A stretch of DNA of 60,896 bases, from NCBI GenBank assembly GCA_017429345.1, contig JAFRPB010000108.1:1-60896 (forward strand), given 5' to 3'. The notes under the pieces were generated by a model. The model made no database searches, was not told the DNA's origin, and was given only the letters and a program-made list of their open reading frames with translations. The translations under genes were made by a program, and so were the position numbers. The DNA is from Clostridia bacterium (GTDB lineage Bacteria > Bacillota > Clostridia > Oscillospirales > Acutalibacteraceae). Positions 1-7,647 of this stretch are shown in pieces; the first letter of the stretch is position 1; each line of letters opens with the position of its first letter.

Positions 1-357
1 CGCGGCGTGCGGCTCTCCGGCGGGCAGAAGCAGAGGCTGTCGATCGCCAGGGTTTTCCTGAAGGATCCCGCGATCCTGATCCTCGACGAGGCGACCAGCG
101 CCCTCGACAACACGACTGAGGTGGCGATCCAGAAATCGCTCGACGAGCTCTGCAGCGGCAGAACGACCCTTGTCGTGGCGCACAGGCTCTCAACGATCCG
201 CAACGCGGACGAGATCGCCGTCGTAACGAACGGCAGGATCGTCGAACGCGGCTCGCACGAAGAACTGATCGCCGCAGACGGGATCTATAAGAGTCTTTAT
301 GAGCTTCAGTTCCGCGTCGCTGACAGCGAAACGTTCATTTTCGCAGATGACACATGA
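1..357 (+). CDS. ABC exporter, C-terminal part of the ATP-binding domain (partial)
   Basis: Only the last 118 residues are inside the window; the reading frame is open to base 1, so the gene starts upstream. Seen: the ABC signature LSGGQKQR, Walker B with catalytic Glu ([12 protein letters not shown]) and the H-loop ([15 protein letters not shown]). This order and wording are typical of ABCB/MsbA-like exporters in which the membrane and ATPase domains are fused; that the missing part contains membrane helices is inference. Substrate unknown. The protein ends at a TGA just before a 7-bp repeat array. The next gene is a sugar-activation fusion enzyme, so lipid- or glycan-linked export is possible but unproven. 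Confidence 0.9.
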   Translation, partial: RGVRLSGGQKQRLSIARVFLKDPAILILDEATSALDNTTEVAIQKSLDELCSGRTTLVVAHRLSTIRNADEIAVVTNGRIVERGSHEELIAADGIYKSLYELQFRVADSETFIFADDT

Positions 358-360
358 ATG

Positions 361-471
361 AAAAAGTGAACAGTGAAAAGTGAACAGTGAAAAGTGAACA
401 GTGAAAAGTGAACAGTGAAAAGTGAACAGTGAAAAGTGAACAGTGAAAAGTGAACAGTGAAAAGTGAGCCG
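361..471. repeat. 7-bp-period array, units AGTGAAC / AGTGAAA
   Basis: Seven copies of a 14-bp unit (two alternating heptamers AGTGAAC and AGTGAAA) run almost perfectly from 366 to 463, starting 8 bases after the ABC transporter stop and ending at the Shine-Dalgarno of the next gene. Because the heptamer contains TGA and 7 is not a multiple of 3, the plus strand has stop codons in all three frames. The same units in the opposite orientation occur at 58551-58622. Confidence 0.97.
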
Positions 472-491
472 AACGAAGGAGGAATTTGCGG

Positions 492-1760
492 ATGAAGGCC
501 GTGATACTCGCGGGCGGAAAAGGGACGCGCATCGCCTGCGTCCGCGCCGATTTGCCGAAGCCCATGCTGCCGCTGGGCGGCAAGAGCGTTCTTGAGCGTC
601 AGATCGAAACGCTGAAAGAGAACGGCGTCGAGGATTTTACGATCGTGACGGGGTATCTCGCCGACGAGATCGAACAATACTTCGGCGGCGGCGAAAAGCT
701 CGGCGTTCATATTACATATTATCGCGAGACCGAGCCGCTCGGCACGGCCGGAGCGCTTCTGCGCATGTCTTTCGAGGACGATTTTTTGCTCTCAGGCGGG
801 GATCTCGTGTTTGATTTCGACCTGTCGCGTATGCTCGCGTTCCATAAGCAGAAAAACGCGCTCGCGACGCTGTTCGCGCATCCGAATTCGCATCCTTACG
901 ACAGCACGCTGATCGTATCGGACGCGGACGGGCGTGTGACCGGTTTTCTTGCGAAAGAGAACAAAAAGCCCGAGTATTACGAGAACTTATGCAACGCGGG
1001 GATCCAGATCATTTCTCCGGCGCTTCTGGAAATGTGCGATAAGCGCGGAAAAGCCGATCTTGACCGCGACGTGATCACGCCCGCCGTCGGGACCGGCAGA
1101 ATTTACGCCTACCGCAGCGCGGAATACGTGCGCGACATGGGCACGCCGGAGCGGTACGCGCGCGCTGAGCGCGATCTTGCCGCCGGGACCGTGCGGTCTG
1201 GAAATATGAAAAACAAACGCCCGGCGGTTTTCCTCGACCGCGACGGGACGATCAACGTTTTTAAAGGCCTTATCTCGCGTCCGGAGCAGATAGAGCTGAT
1301 CGACGGCGCGGCGCAGGCGATCCGCAGGATCAACGAGGCGGGCATGCCGGTCGTGATTATTACGAACCAGCCCGTGATTGCCCGCGGCGACTGCACCCTT
1401 GAAGAGCTGCGGCAGATCTTTAATAAGCTTGAAACGCTTCTCGGAGAAGAAGGAGCGTATCTCGACGCGATCTATTTCTGCCCGCACCACCCGGACGACG
1501 GATTTCCCGGGGAGCGAAAGGAATTCAAGATCGAGTGCGAATGCAGAAAGCCGAAGCCGGGTATGCTTCTTCGCGCCGCGGAAGAGATGAATCTCGATCT
1601 TTCCCGTTCCTATATGGTCGGCGACCACGCGAAGGACGTCGAAGCCGGCCGCCGCGCCGGCTGCATCCCCGTCTTCGTTCGGACCGGCATTCAGATGCCC
1701 GATCCGGAGGGGTGTCTGGTGTATGACGATCTGATCTCGTTCGTGAGAGATAAATTCTGA
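492..1760 (+). CDS. Sugar-1-phosphate nucleotidyltransferase fused to a GmhB-like HAD phosphatase
   Basis: 422 aa in two domains. Residues 1 to about 235 are a nucleotidyltransferase of the HddC/mannose-1-phosphate guanylyltransferase type: AGGKGTR at 7-13 followed by LPKPM. Residues 240 to 420 are a histidinol-phosphatase/GmhB-type HAD phosphatase: DRDGTIN with nucleophile Asp249 and Asp251, ITNQ, a zinc-binding set (CPHH near 330, CECRKPKPG near 349) and GDHAKD near 378. Known family roles: dephosphorylation of heptose 1,7-bisphosphate and NDP activation of heptose 1-phosphate, giving an NDP-heptose for glycans. The fusion implies sequential steps; the exact sugar is inference. ATG at 492 is chosen over TTG at 486 because AAGGAGG at 475-481 is correctly spaced for it. 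The TGA stop lies inside a repeat-element terminus. Confidence 0.85.
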   Translation: MKAVILAGGKGTRIACVRADLPKPMLPLGGKSVLERQIETLKENGVEDFTIVTGYLADEIEQYFGGGEKLGVHITYYRETEPLGTAGALLRMSFEDDFLLSGGDLVFDFDLSRMLAFHKQKNALATLFAHPNSHPYDSTLIVSDADGRVTGFLAKENKKPEYYENLCNAGIQIISPALLEMCDKRGKADLDRDVITPAVGTGRIYAYRSAEYVRDMGTPERYARAERDLAAGTVRSGNMKNKRPAVFLDRDGTINVFKGLISRPEQIELIDGAAQAIRRINEAGMPVVIITNQPVIARGDCTLEELRQIFNKLETLLGEEGAYLDAIYFCPHHPDDGFPGERKEFKIECECRKPKPGMLLRAAEEMNLDLSRSYMVGDHAKDVEAGRRAGCIPVFVRTGIQMPDPEGCLVYDDLISFVRDKF

Positions 1761-1962
1761 TTTATGCGCAAGTGCTGAATCAGAATTTAGTCCCGAGTCC
1801 CGAGTTCCGAGTCCCGAGGCGGTCGATATATACTCAGGATAAAAAACGAGAACAAAGGAAAACCTTATTGTTTCCCGATATTTTTTGAAGCGCACATTCC
1901 TGCCTTTTGTATCTCGGGACTCGAGACTCGGGACTCGAGACTGTATCGACAAATCAGAATTT
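1752..1962. repeat. Nested inverted-repeat element (TIR AAATTCTGATTT; inner heptad inverted repeats)
   Basis: Outer inverted repeats AAATTCTGATTT (1752-1763) and AAATCAGAATTT (1951-1962). Just inside lie 29-bp arms of 7-bp units GAGTCCC (1790-1818) and their inverted copy (1913-1941), matching at about 26 of 29 positions. The core of roughly 94 bases has no gene I recognise. The left terminus contains the stop codon of the preceding gene and can also fold locally with 1776-1787. The right end TCGACAAATCAGAATTT matches the ends of the element at 13513-13782. Confidence 0.8.
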
Positions 1963-1964
1963 GC

Positions 1965-1993
1965 TTGCAAAAATAAACAAAATACACTATACT
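1965..1993 (+). promoter_or_regulatory. Sigma-A-type promoter for the gene at 2027
   Basis: TTGCAA (1965-1970), 17-bp spacer, TATACT (1988-1993). It sits immediately after the right end of the inverted-repeat element. Confidence 0.6.
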
Positions 1994-2026
1994 GTACTCA
2001 TCCACCCGACGAACGGAGGCTTCTTT

Positions 2027-2287
2027 ATGCCCGAACGGCAGAGCGTCACGCTTGACGTCGACGATATCGATCATCTTACCATCCGAAGGCGCAGGGGGCA
2101 GGACTTCGACTGCGGTCTTGCGCGCGTCTATATCCGCCGCTGCTTCGGCGTCTATCCCGAAACGCACAAAGCGAACCCGCGTCTTGCCGCGGATTATTCC
2201 GCGATCGAAGAGGCAGGGGAGCAGGAATTATATGATACGCTCGTTGCGATCCGCACCGTGTTGATGCGCTCGGTCGGTCTTGCATGA
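2027..2287 (+). CDS. Hypothetical protein, 86 aa
   Basis: I do not recognise a family. The start at 2027 is supported by GGAGG at 2015-2019 and the promoter at 1965-1993. The 86 residues have no signal peptide or membrane segment. The N-terminal half is rich in Asp/Arg (LDVDDIDHLTIRRRRGQD) and the C-terminal half is predicted helical (IEEAGEQELYDTLVAIRTVL). A single Cys is present. An exported PHP-domain protein follows after 27 bases, so co-transcription is likely, but nothing in the sequence ties the functions together. Confidence 0.7.
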   Translation: MPERQSVTLDVDDIDHLTIRRRRGQDFDCGLARVYIRRCFGVYPETHKANPRLAADYSAIEEAGEQELYDTLVAIRTVLMRSVGLA

Positions 2288-2314
2288 CATTACGGAAAAA
2301 ATGAGGTGTTCCGC

Positions 2315-3778
2315 ATGAAAAAGATAAGAAAGATCATTGCCCTTCTTCTCTGCGCGCTGATCGTAATTCCGATCGGCGGGCTTGCGGTATCCGCAGAAAG
2401 CGCCGAAAAGGACTTTATCGTCACAAGCCCCTACGACGCGGTGGACTGGGATACCTGGGGGATCTATAAATTCCAGCCGCACTGCCACACCAACGCCAGC
2501 GACGGCTTCCCGACGATCCATGAATTCGTGCAGACGCATTACGATCTCGATTACGACGTCGTCGCGCTCACCGACCACGGCACGCTCAATCAGGGCTGGA
2601 ACAAACAGCCGAACCTCGTGCCGCTGATCCGTCTTGTCAAATACGAGCGCACGCAGCTTCAGCCCATCTATCCGCTGACGGACGAGGAATATGAGGCGGT
2701 GCTGAACGGCACGGCGGCCTCTTCGAAGCGCACGCATGAAAACGGCATGCTCGACGTTCCCAAAGGGATCGAGCTGAATATGGCGACCCCGAAGGCGGAC
2801 TGCCATCTGACCGGCTATTTCTGCGACTACGGGCAGGGCTACGCCGGCGTATTCGGCGATTACGAAACGCCCTCGGCGGGCGTGAAGGAAGCCGGCGGTA
2901 TTTCGATGCTCGCACACGTGGGCGAATACGTCTACATAGAGAAGGACAGCGAGAAATACGTCGGGCAGAAGGTCGACGATTACTATGCGAACAAATTCGC
3001 CCGCCTGTTCCTCGACAACGCGGGCTCGAGCGTGGGCATGGGGATCAATTCCGCTACAGACGCGCACACCCGCTGCGACCGCATTCTTTATGATCAGATC
3101 CTGCAGAAGACGATCCCCAACGGCGTGACGCCCTGGGCGTTCTGCTTCTCGGATTCACATTCGTATAACTCCGCGAACGACGCGTATACGATGCTTATAA
3201 TGGACGATTTCAGCCTTGACGGCGTGCGAAATGCGATGGAAAACGGCACCGCGTTCGCGGTATCACACTATTCGAACGGGTATGAGCTCAACGGCATGCA
3301 GGAGATGCCGGGTTATTCCGACGATCTGCGCCTCTGGAGCGACGAGAGCTATTATTTCTGCAACGATACGCCGATCGTGACGCGCGTCACCGTAGACAAC
3401 GAGAACGACACGATCACGGTCGAGGGAGATAATTTCGACGAGATCACCTGGGTGTCAAATTGCGAGGTCATCCGGCGCGAGAGCGATATCACATCGGGCA
3501 AAGCGACGCTCGATCTGCACGACGCGGAGCTTCTGAATGAGCCGGAGCTTTACGTGCGTTTCTATATCACCGGCGATTACGGCATCTGCTATTCCCAGCC
3601 CTTCACGCTGAACGTCGCGGGGGAGAGCTTCGCGCCGGTCGAGGTGCCCGAGACGCACGATATCTCCACGTTCCTTCGCACGTTTGTTACTATCCTTGAT
3701 AAAATGTTTTTCGCGAGAAGCTTTCTTGTATGGTGCTTCAAATTCTTCGCGCTCGGTTATGACGCGTGGGGCGTTTAA
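2315..3778 (+). CDS. Exported PHP-domain protein (putative metal-dependent phosphoesterase)
   Basis: 487 aa. N-terminal signal peptide (MKKIRK followed by a hydrophobic run, likely cleavage after VSA near residue 27). The PHP metal site is visible as PHCHTNASDG (His56, His58) and LTDHG (Asp87, His88), with further His residues downstream (LAHVGEY, SDSHSYNS). PHP domains usually hydrolyse phosphoesters with two or three metal ions. A hydrophobic stretch close to the C-terminus (about 465-482) may anchor the protein in the membrane. ATG at 2315 is preferred to GTG at 2306 because GAGGTG lies six bases before it. Most PHP proteins are cytoplasmic, so an exported one points to an extracellular phosphate- or nucleotide-related role (inference). 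Confidence 0.85.
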   Translation: MKKIRKIIALLLCALIVIPIGGLAVSAESAEKDFIVTSPYDAVDWDTWGIYKFQPHCHTNASDGFPTIHEFVQTHYDLDYDVVALTDHGTLNQGWNKQPNLVPLIRLVKYERTQLQPIYPLTDEEYEAVLNGTAASSKRTHENGMLDVPKGIELNMATPKADCHLTGYFCDYGQGYAGVFGDYETPSAGVKEAGGISMLAHVGEYVYIEKDSEKYVGQKVDDYYANKFARLFLDNAGSSVGMGINSATDAHTRCDRILYDQILQKTIPNGVTPWAFCFSDSHSYNSANDAYTMLIMDDFSLDGVRNAMENGTAFAVSHYSNGYELNGMQEMPGYSDDLRLWSDESYYFCNDTPIVTRVTVDNENDTITVEGDNFDEITWVSNCEVIRRESDITSGKATLDLHDAELLNEPELYVRFYITGDYGICYSQPFTLNVAGESFAPVEVPETHDISTFLRTFVTILDKMFFARSFLVWCFKFFALGYDAWGV

Positions 3779-3805
3779 CCGTGCCGTATATGGGACGGAA
3801 CGGCT

Positions 3806-4375
3806 ATGGACGAAAAAAGAATCGATAAACGGATCCAGAATACGAACATGACGCTGCGCAGGAGCCTGTTCGCTCTTTTGCGTGAAAAAAGCGTTGATAA
3901 AATTACGCCAACGGAGCTTTGCCGCAGGGCGGGGATCAACAGAAATACCTTTTATGCGCATTATAATTCCGCCCGCGAGCTGCTTGAAACGATGGAAAAC
4001 GAACTGATCGCGCAGATCGTCGACGCTTCGGGCGATACGCTGCTGACGGGAACGAGTCTTGACTTTTTTCGCAGCGTCTGCGATACCCTTGCGCAGCGGC
4101 GTGAAATGAGTACGGCGCTTCTGGGCGAATACGGCGACGAAGCATTTCTTGAAAAGCTCCTGAGGCTCGGCTGCGGTTATTTTACCGCCGAGTGGGAAAG
4201 ACAGGGCGCGAAGATCGACCCGCGGGACGCGAGCCTGTTTTTCGCGTATATCTCACAGGGCGGCGCGTCGCTGATCCGGCAGTGGGTGCGGAACGGAATG
4301 AAGGAAAAAGCCGATCGGACTGCGGAGCTGATCGATCGTTTTTCCCGGGCGTGCATGAAAGAAATAACGCAGTAA
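3806..4375 (+). CDS. TetR-family transcriptional regulator
   Basis: 189 aa. The N-terminal helix-turn-helix is recognisable: ITPTELCRRAGINRNTFYAHYNSARELLE around residues 33-62, a typical TetR/AcrR pattern ending in TFYxHY. The rest is the variable ligand-binding/dimer domain. It lies downstream of the PHP-domain gene and upstream of the convergent HdeD-like gene; a target cannot be named. It resembles in layout the TetR at 46453-47037, including the TFYAHY motif. Confidence 0.85.
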   Translation: MDEKRIDKRIQNTNMTLRRSLFALLREKSVDKITPTELCRRAGINRNTFYAHYNSARELLETMENELIAQIVDASGDTLLTGTSLDFFRSVCDTLAQRREMSTALLGEYGDEAFLEKLLRLGCGYFTAEWERQGAKIDPRDASLFFAYISQGGASLIRQWVRNGMKEKADRTAELIDRFSRACMKEITQ

Positions 4376-4391
4376 AAGCATAGAAAAAAGC

Positions 4392-4458
4392 AAATGATCC
4401 GTGTTTTCATCGACGCGCAGTACGATGTGCGGCGTCGGACTGAAAACACGGATCATTT
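4392..4458. terminator. Bidirectional terminator, 18-bp stem
   Basis: Perfect 18-bp inverted repeat, arms 4392-4409 and 4441-4458, lying between convergent genes ending at 4375 (+) and 4492 (-). A weaker inner pairing (TCGACGC with GCGTCGG) extends it. No strong T-run follows, so it may also act as a transcript-end stabiliser. Confidence 0.6.
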
Positions 4459-4491
4459 ATGTTCTTCGGCAGTCTGTCAGTTTGTCGGCTT

Positions 4492-5013
4492 TTATGCATT
4501 TTTCTTTATCAGGGCGGCGGTGGTGATGCTTACAATGCCGTCAAAGATCAGCGAGATGCCGATCAGGCGCGTAATGAAATCCGTCAGCGCGTTCGGATTG
4601 CATACCACGATCACACCGAGAATGATCCCGATAAAGGAAAGAAGCATACCCGGGATCCGGCCGATCGGGAGCTGCAGCGACGCGAACAGATCCGCCGCAG
4701 AACTCAGCAGCAGCAAAACGCCGAAGAAAAACGGCAGAATCCCCGAGATCAGCCTCGGAGAAGCGACGAAAACGATCGCCGTCAGCGCCGAGAGAATCGC
4801 GAGGATCAGCGTGAAAACCGGTCGTTTTTCTTTTGAAGAAAGAAAATATATCGCGAATCCGACCGCCGCGCCGATTGCGAATACCACGCCGATAATGCGG
4901 ATCGAAGTCTGCATCATTTCGGACGGCGCCAACAGCAGAAGGACGCCGAGAACGAGAAGAAGGACGCCGACGACAAGTTTGTTTTTGAACATTCCCGTGA
5001 CGATACTTTTCAT
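4492..5013 (-). CDS. HdeD-like (DUF308) integral membrane protein
   Basis: 173 aa, almost entirely hydrophobic with about six membrane helices in three pairs (first pair: VVGVLLLVLGVLLLLAP and RIIGVVFAIGAAVGFAIYF). This pattern of repeated DUF308 helical hairpins matches the HdeD/YbhL-type family, described in enterobacteria as acid-resistance membrane proteins; the role here is unknown. A strong GGAGGTG stands seven or eight bases before the ATG, and a consensus promoter lies at 5035-5063 on the same strand, so it is probably monocistronic. Confidence 0.8.
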   Translation of the reverse strand: MKSIVTGMFKNKLVVGVLLLVLGVLLLLAPSEMMQTSIRIIGVVFAIGAAVGFAIYFLSSKEKRPVFTLILAILSALTAIVFVASPRLISGILPFFFGVLLLLSSAADLFASLQLPIGRIPGMLLSFIGIILGVIVVCNPNALTDFITRLIGISLIFDGIVSITTAALIKKNA

Positions 5014-5034
5014 AAAAAAATCACCTCCGCATAC

Positions 5035-5063
5035 ATTATAACAACTTTTAAAAAAGAAATCAA
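5035..5063 (-). promoter_or_regulatory. Promoter of the HdeD-like gene
   Basis: On the minus strand TTGATT (5058-5063), 17-bp spacer, TATAAT (5035-5040), just upstream of the GGAGGTG of the gene starting at 5013. Confidence 0.7.
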
Positions 5064-5071
5064 TTTATTTA

Positions 5072-5100
5072 TTGCATTCCGAAAAGAATAATGATAAAAT
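5072..5100 (+). promoter_or_regulatory. Candidate promoter for the lipase-like gene
   Basis: TTGCAT (5072-5077), 17-bp spacer, TAAAAT (5095-5100) in an AT-rich gap; divergent from the promoter at 5035-5063. Confidence 0.4.
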
Positions 5101-5135
5101 ATTATTTATCAAATACTGAGAGAGGATGTTTTATC

Positions 5136-6677
5136 GTGAAAAAGATCCTTTGCGTCATTCTGTGTGTTGTTCTTCTATGTCCGATGCTTTCGGCGTTTTC
5201 GACCGGAGCCGAAAAGAACGAAAAATGCTCCTGCCCCAACGCGCCGATCATTCGCGTGAACGGCCTGGGCGCGACCATTTACAACGCCGACGGAAGTGTT
5301 GTACAGGCGGCGGATTTCGAGACGATCCTTACTACGATCGTCAACGCGATCCCGCTGGTGCCGGGGCTGCTTACCGGTAAACTGACCGCGCGTGAAACGG
5401 AAAATCTCGTCGAGATCGCCGACGGCTTTTTTGACGATCTCGGTCTTGACGAAAACGGCGATCCGATCGGCGGTCAGGCGGTGCATATGATTTACCCGAC
5501 CGAAGTCGACCACGAAAACGGGCAGATCATCTGTTTTGATTACGACTGGCGGCTCGATCCGTTTGACAGCGCCGAAAAGCTGCGCGATTTCGTGGAGTAT
5601 ATCAAGAAGCTGACCGGGCACGACAAGGTGTATCTGATCGGCGAGTCGATGGGCACGATCATTATGGATACCTATCTTTCCGTATACGGCTTCGACGATA
5701 TCGCGGGCGTGATCTGGTACAACGGAGGCTACAAGGGCATTCTGACCTGCAGCGATTCGTTCTCGAATCAGAACACGATCTCCGCCGAGACGATGGGCGC
5801 CTATCTCAAGCAGGTCGGCGCGACCTCCGGCAGCACGCTTTTGTATGATCTGATGTGCGCGCTCGCCGATTCCGGTTTCCTTGCCGAAGCCATGTCCGGC
5901 ATTCTCAAGGGCGCATACAGCCTGAACGACGAGGGCTATCTGCAGGATTTCCTCGTCAGAAACATCGGCAGGTTCCCCGGCTTCTGGTCCTTCATAAAAT
6001 ACGAGGACTTCGACGCGGCGATCGAATACGCCTTCCCGACGCCGGAGCTGAAGGCGACTTACGCGAAGCTGATCGAACGCGTCACCTGCTATCACACCGA
6101 AGTCTCCGCGAAGGTTGACGAGCTGATGAAAACGGCGGAGAAAAAGACCGGCAAGGTCGGCGTCGTCTGCGGTTACGGCTCGCTTCTGCCGCCCGTGACG
6201 CACGAGGAATACCTGCAGAGCGACAGCGTGATCGGCACCCGCGAGGAATCGAACGGCGCTACCTGCGCGCATGTGGGCGAGACGCTCGGCGACGGTTATC
6301 GGCAGAAGATTTCGGACGGCCATAATCATATCTCGCCGGACAATATCATCGACGCGTCCACCTGTATTTTCCCCGACAAGACGTGGTTCGTCAAATACCA
6401 TATGCATCATTTCGCGAACGACGGCTACAGCGCGGAGCTGATCCGAAAGATCTTCCTATCAAAGGGCGTCTTCACCGTTTTCTCGGATAAGGATTATCCG
6501 CAGTATATGATCCTGAACAAAGAGAAAACCGAGCTCTCGCCTCTGACGGCGGAAACCGATGAGGACCGCACGCCGGAGAACGGCTTCAGCTATCAGATGT
6601 TCAACGTTATATTCAAAATGAACACGTTCTTCCTGCAGCTGTATAAGCATATCGCGGGCGCGTTCCGCGAGGAGTGA
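5136..6677 (+). CDS. Exported alpha/beta hydrolase, LCAT/lipase-like
   Basis: 513 aa. Starts at GTG 5136, ten bases after GAGAGAGGA, giving a signal peptide (VKKILCVILCVVLLCPMLSA). The nucleophile elbow GESMG (Ser171) sits after a strand ending VYLIG, and the preceding text FDYDWRLDPFDSAEKL resembles the lecithin:cholesterol acyltransferase/lipase family. A late His in HHFAND or DGHNHIS may complete the triad. Likely an extracellular or envelope-bound lipase/acyltransferase; substrate unknown. It is followed by tcdA after 29 bases with no functional link evident. Confidence 0.75.
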   Translation: MKKILCVILCVVLLCPMLSAFSTGAEKNEKCSCPNAPIIRVNGLGATIYNADGSVVQAADFETILTTIVNAIPLVPGLLTGKLTARETENLVEIADGFFDDLGLDENGDPIGGQAVHMIYPTEVDHENGQIICFDYDWRLDPFDSAEKLRDFVEYIKKLTGHDKVYLIGESMGTIIMDTYLSVYGFDDIAGVIWYNGGYKGILTCSDSFSNQNTISAETMGAYLKQVGATSGSTLLYDLMCALADSGFLAEAMSGILKGAYSLNDEGYLQDFLVRNIGRFPGFWSFIKYEDFDAAIEYAFPTPELKATYAKLIERVTCYHTEVSAKVDELMKTAEKKTGKVGVVCGYGSLLPPVTHEEYLQSDSVIGTREESNGATCAHVGETLGDGYRQKISDGHNHISPDNIIDASTCIFPDKTWFVKYHMHHFANDGYSAELIRKIFLSKGVFTVFSDKDYPQYMILNKEKTELSPLTAETDEDRTPENGFSYQMFNVIFKMNTFFLQLYKHIAGAFREE

Positions 6678-6706
6678 GCCGGCCCTTCCGACGAAAGGAA
6701 TCAAAT

Positions 6707-7462
6707 ATGAGCGACCGCTTTATCCGCGCCGAGCTTCTGCTCGGCGCGGAAGCAATGCATAAACTGAAAAACGCGCACGTCGCCGTCTTCGGGATCGGCG
6801 GCGTCGGCGGTTACGCCGTCGAGGCGCTGGCGCGCTCCGGCGTCGGGGAACTGACGCTCGTCGACGCGGATAGGGTCGATATCTCCAATATCAACCGGCA
6901 GATCATCGCCCTGACCGATACGGTCGGTATGATGAAGACCGAAGCGGCGGCGCGAAGGATCGCGCAGATCAATCCCGACTGCGCCGTTCATATCAAGGAT
7001 GTGTTCTATCTCCCGGAAACCGCGGGGGAGTTTGATTTTTCTATATTCGATCATGTGATCGACGCGGTGGATACCGTGAGCGCGAAGCTCTCGATCGTGA
7101 CGGAATGCGACCGCCTCGGCGTGCCGGTGATCAGCGCCATGGGCGCGGGAAATAAACTTGATCCCACGGCGTTCGAGGTCGCGGATATTTCCGAAACAAG
7201 CGTCTGTCCGCTCGCGCGCGTGATGCGCAAGGAGCTGCGCAAACGCGGGATCGAACACCTGAAAGTCGTATACTCAAAAGAAGAGGCCGCCGTTCCCGAT
7301 GAAACGCTTGAAGAAGAAGCGCTGCGCGCTTCCGCCGCCTCGGGCTCGACGCGCAGGAGCGTGCCCGGCTCGGTCGCGTTCGTTCCCTCTGTCGCGGGAC
7401 TGATTCTTGCGGGCGAGGTCGTGAAGGACCTGGTTTTCGGCAGTGTGGAATGTGGAGAGTGA
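6707..7462 (+). CDS. tcdA: tRNA threonylcarbamoyladenosine dehydratase (TcdA/CsdL, E1-like)
   Basis: 251 aa of the ThiF/MoeB/HesA superfamily: GIGGVGGYAVEALARSGVG (residues about 26-44) binds ATP, followed by DADRVDISNINRQ and the DxVDAVDTVSAK region. TcdA converts t6A37 of tRNA to the cyclic form ct6A. Start ATG 6707 follows GAAAGGA. The last codons and the stop run into a 7-bp repeat array (GTGTGGAATGTGGAGAGTGA), so the natural C-terminus may have been altered. A second t6A37-modifying enzyme, TrmO, is at 59205. Confidence 0.85.
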   Translation: MSDRFIRAELLLGAEAMHKLKNAHVAVFGIGGVGGYAVEALARSGVGELTLVDADRVDISNINRQIIALTDTVGMMKTEAAARRIAQINPDCAVHIKDVFYLPETAGEFDFSIFDHVIDAVDTVSAKLSIVTECDRLGVPVISAMGAGNKLDPTAFEVADISETSVCPLARVMRKELRKRGIEHLKVVYSKEEAAVPDETLEEEALRASAASGSTRRSVPGSVAFVPSVAGLILAGEVVKDLVFGSVECGE

Positions 7463-7633
7463 AGAGTGAAGTGTCGGAAATCGCTGCGCGATTTGATTTT
7501 TAGATAGTTGCTCGTTTCTGGTTTCTGGTTTCTGGTTGCTCGTTGCCGATGCTTGAAGAACTTTTTTCTGTCCGCTGTTCACCGTTCACGATCTCACGAC
7601 TTCACGACTTCACGATATCACTGTTCACTTTCC
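7441..7633. repeat. Mosaic of 7- and 8-bp-period repeat arrays
   Basis: Three blocks fill the gap between tcdA and the M20 peptidase: GAGAGTG/AAGAGTG heptamers (7441-7474, overlapping the tcdA end), TTTCTGG/TTGCTCG heptamers (7507-7555) and TGTTCAC heptamers flanking CACGACTT octamers (7574-7633). The TGTTCAC unit is the complement of the 361-471 family; the CACGACTT octamer recurs at 58496-58547. Confidence 0.9.
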
Positions 7634-7647
7634 AACGAGGTAATTAT

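Noticed and set aside
361-471. Possible CRISPR array
   Set aside because: Contiguous units of 7/14 bp with no spacers and no cas genes.
306-710. Leftward ORF encoding FSLFTFHCSLFTVHF-type repeats
   Set aside because: It is the open strand of the 7-bp repeat array plus the antisense of the sugar-activation gene; no ribosome site, repetitive low-complexity product.
4392-4458. tRNA gene
   Set aside because: Single long stem-loop, no cloverleaf or T-loop GTTCRA motif; interpreted as a terminator.
4394-5041. 215-codon rightward ORF overlapping the HdeD-like gene
   Set aside because: The leftward frame has a membrane-protein pattern, strong Shine-Dalgarno and promoter; this one does not.
5175-6410. 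411-codon leftward ORF opposite the lipase-like gene
   Set aside because: Antisense shadow of a high-GC coding sequence; the plus-strand product has signal peptide, GESMG and good start, the other has none.
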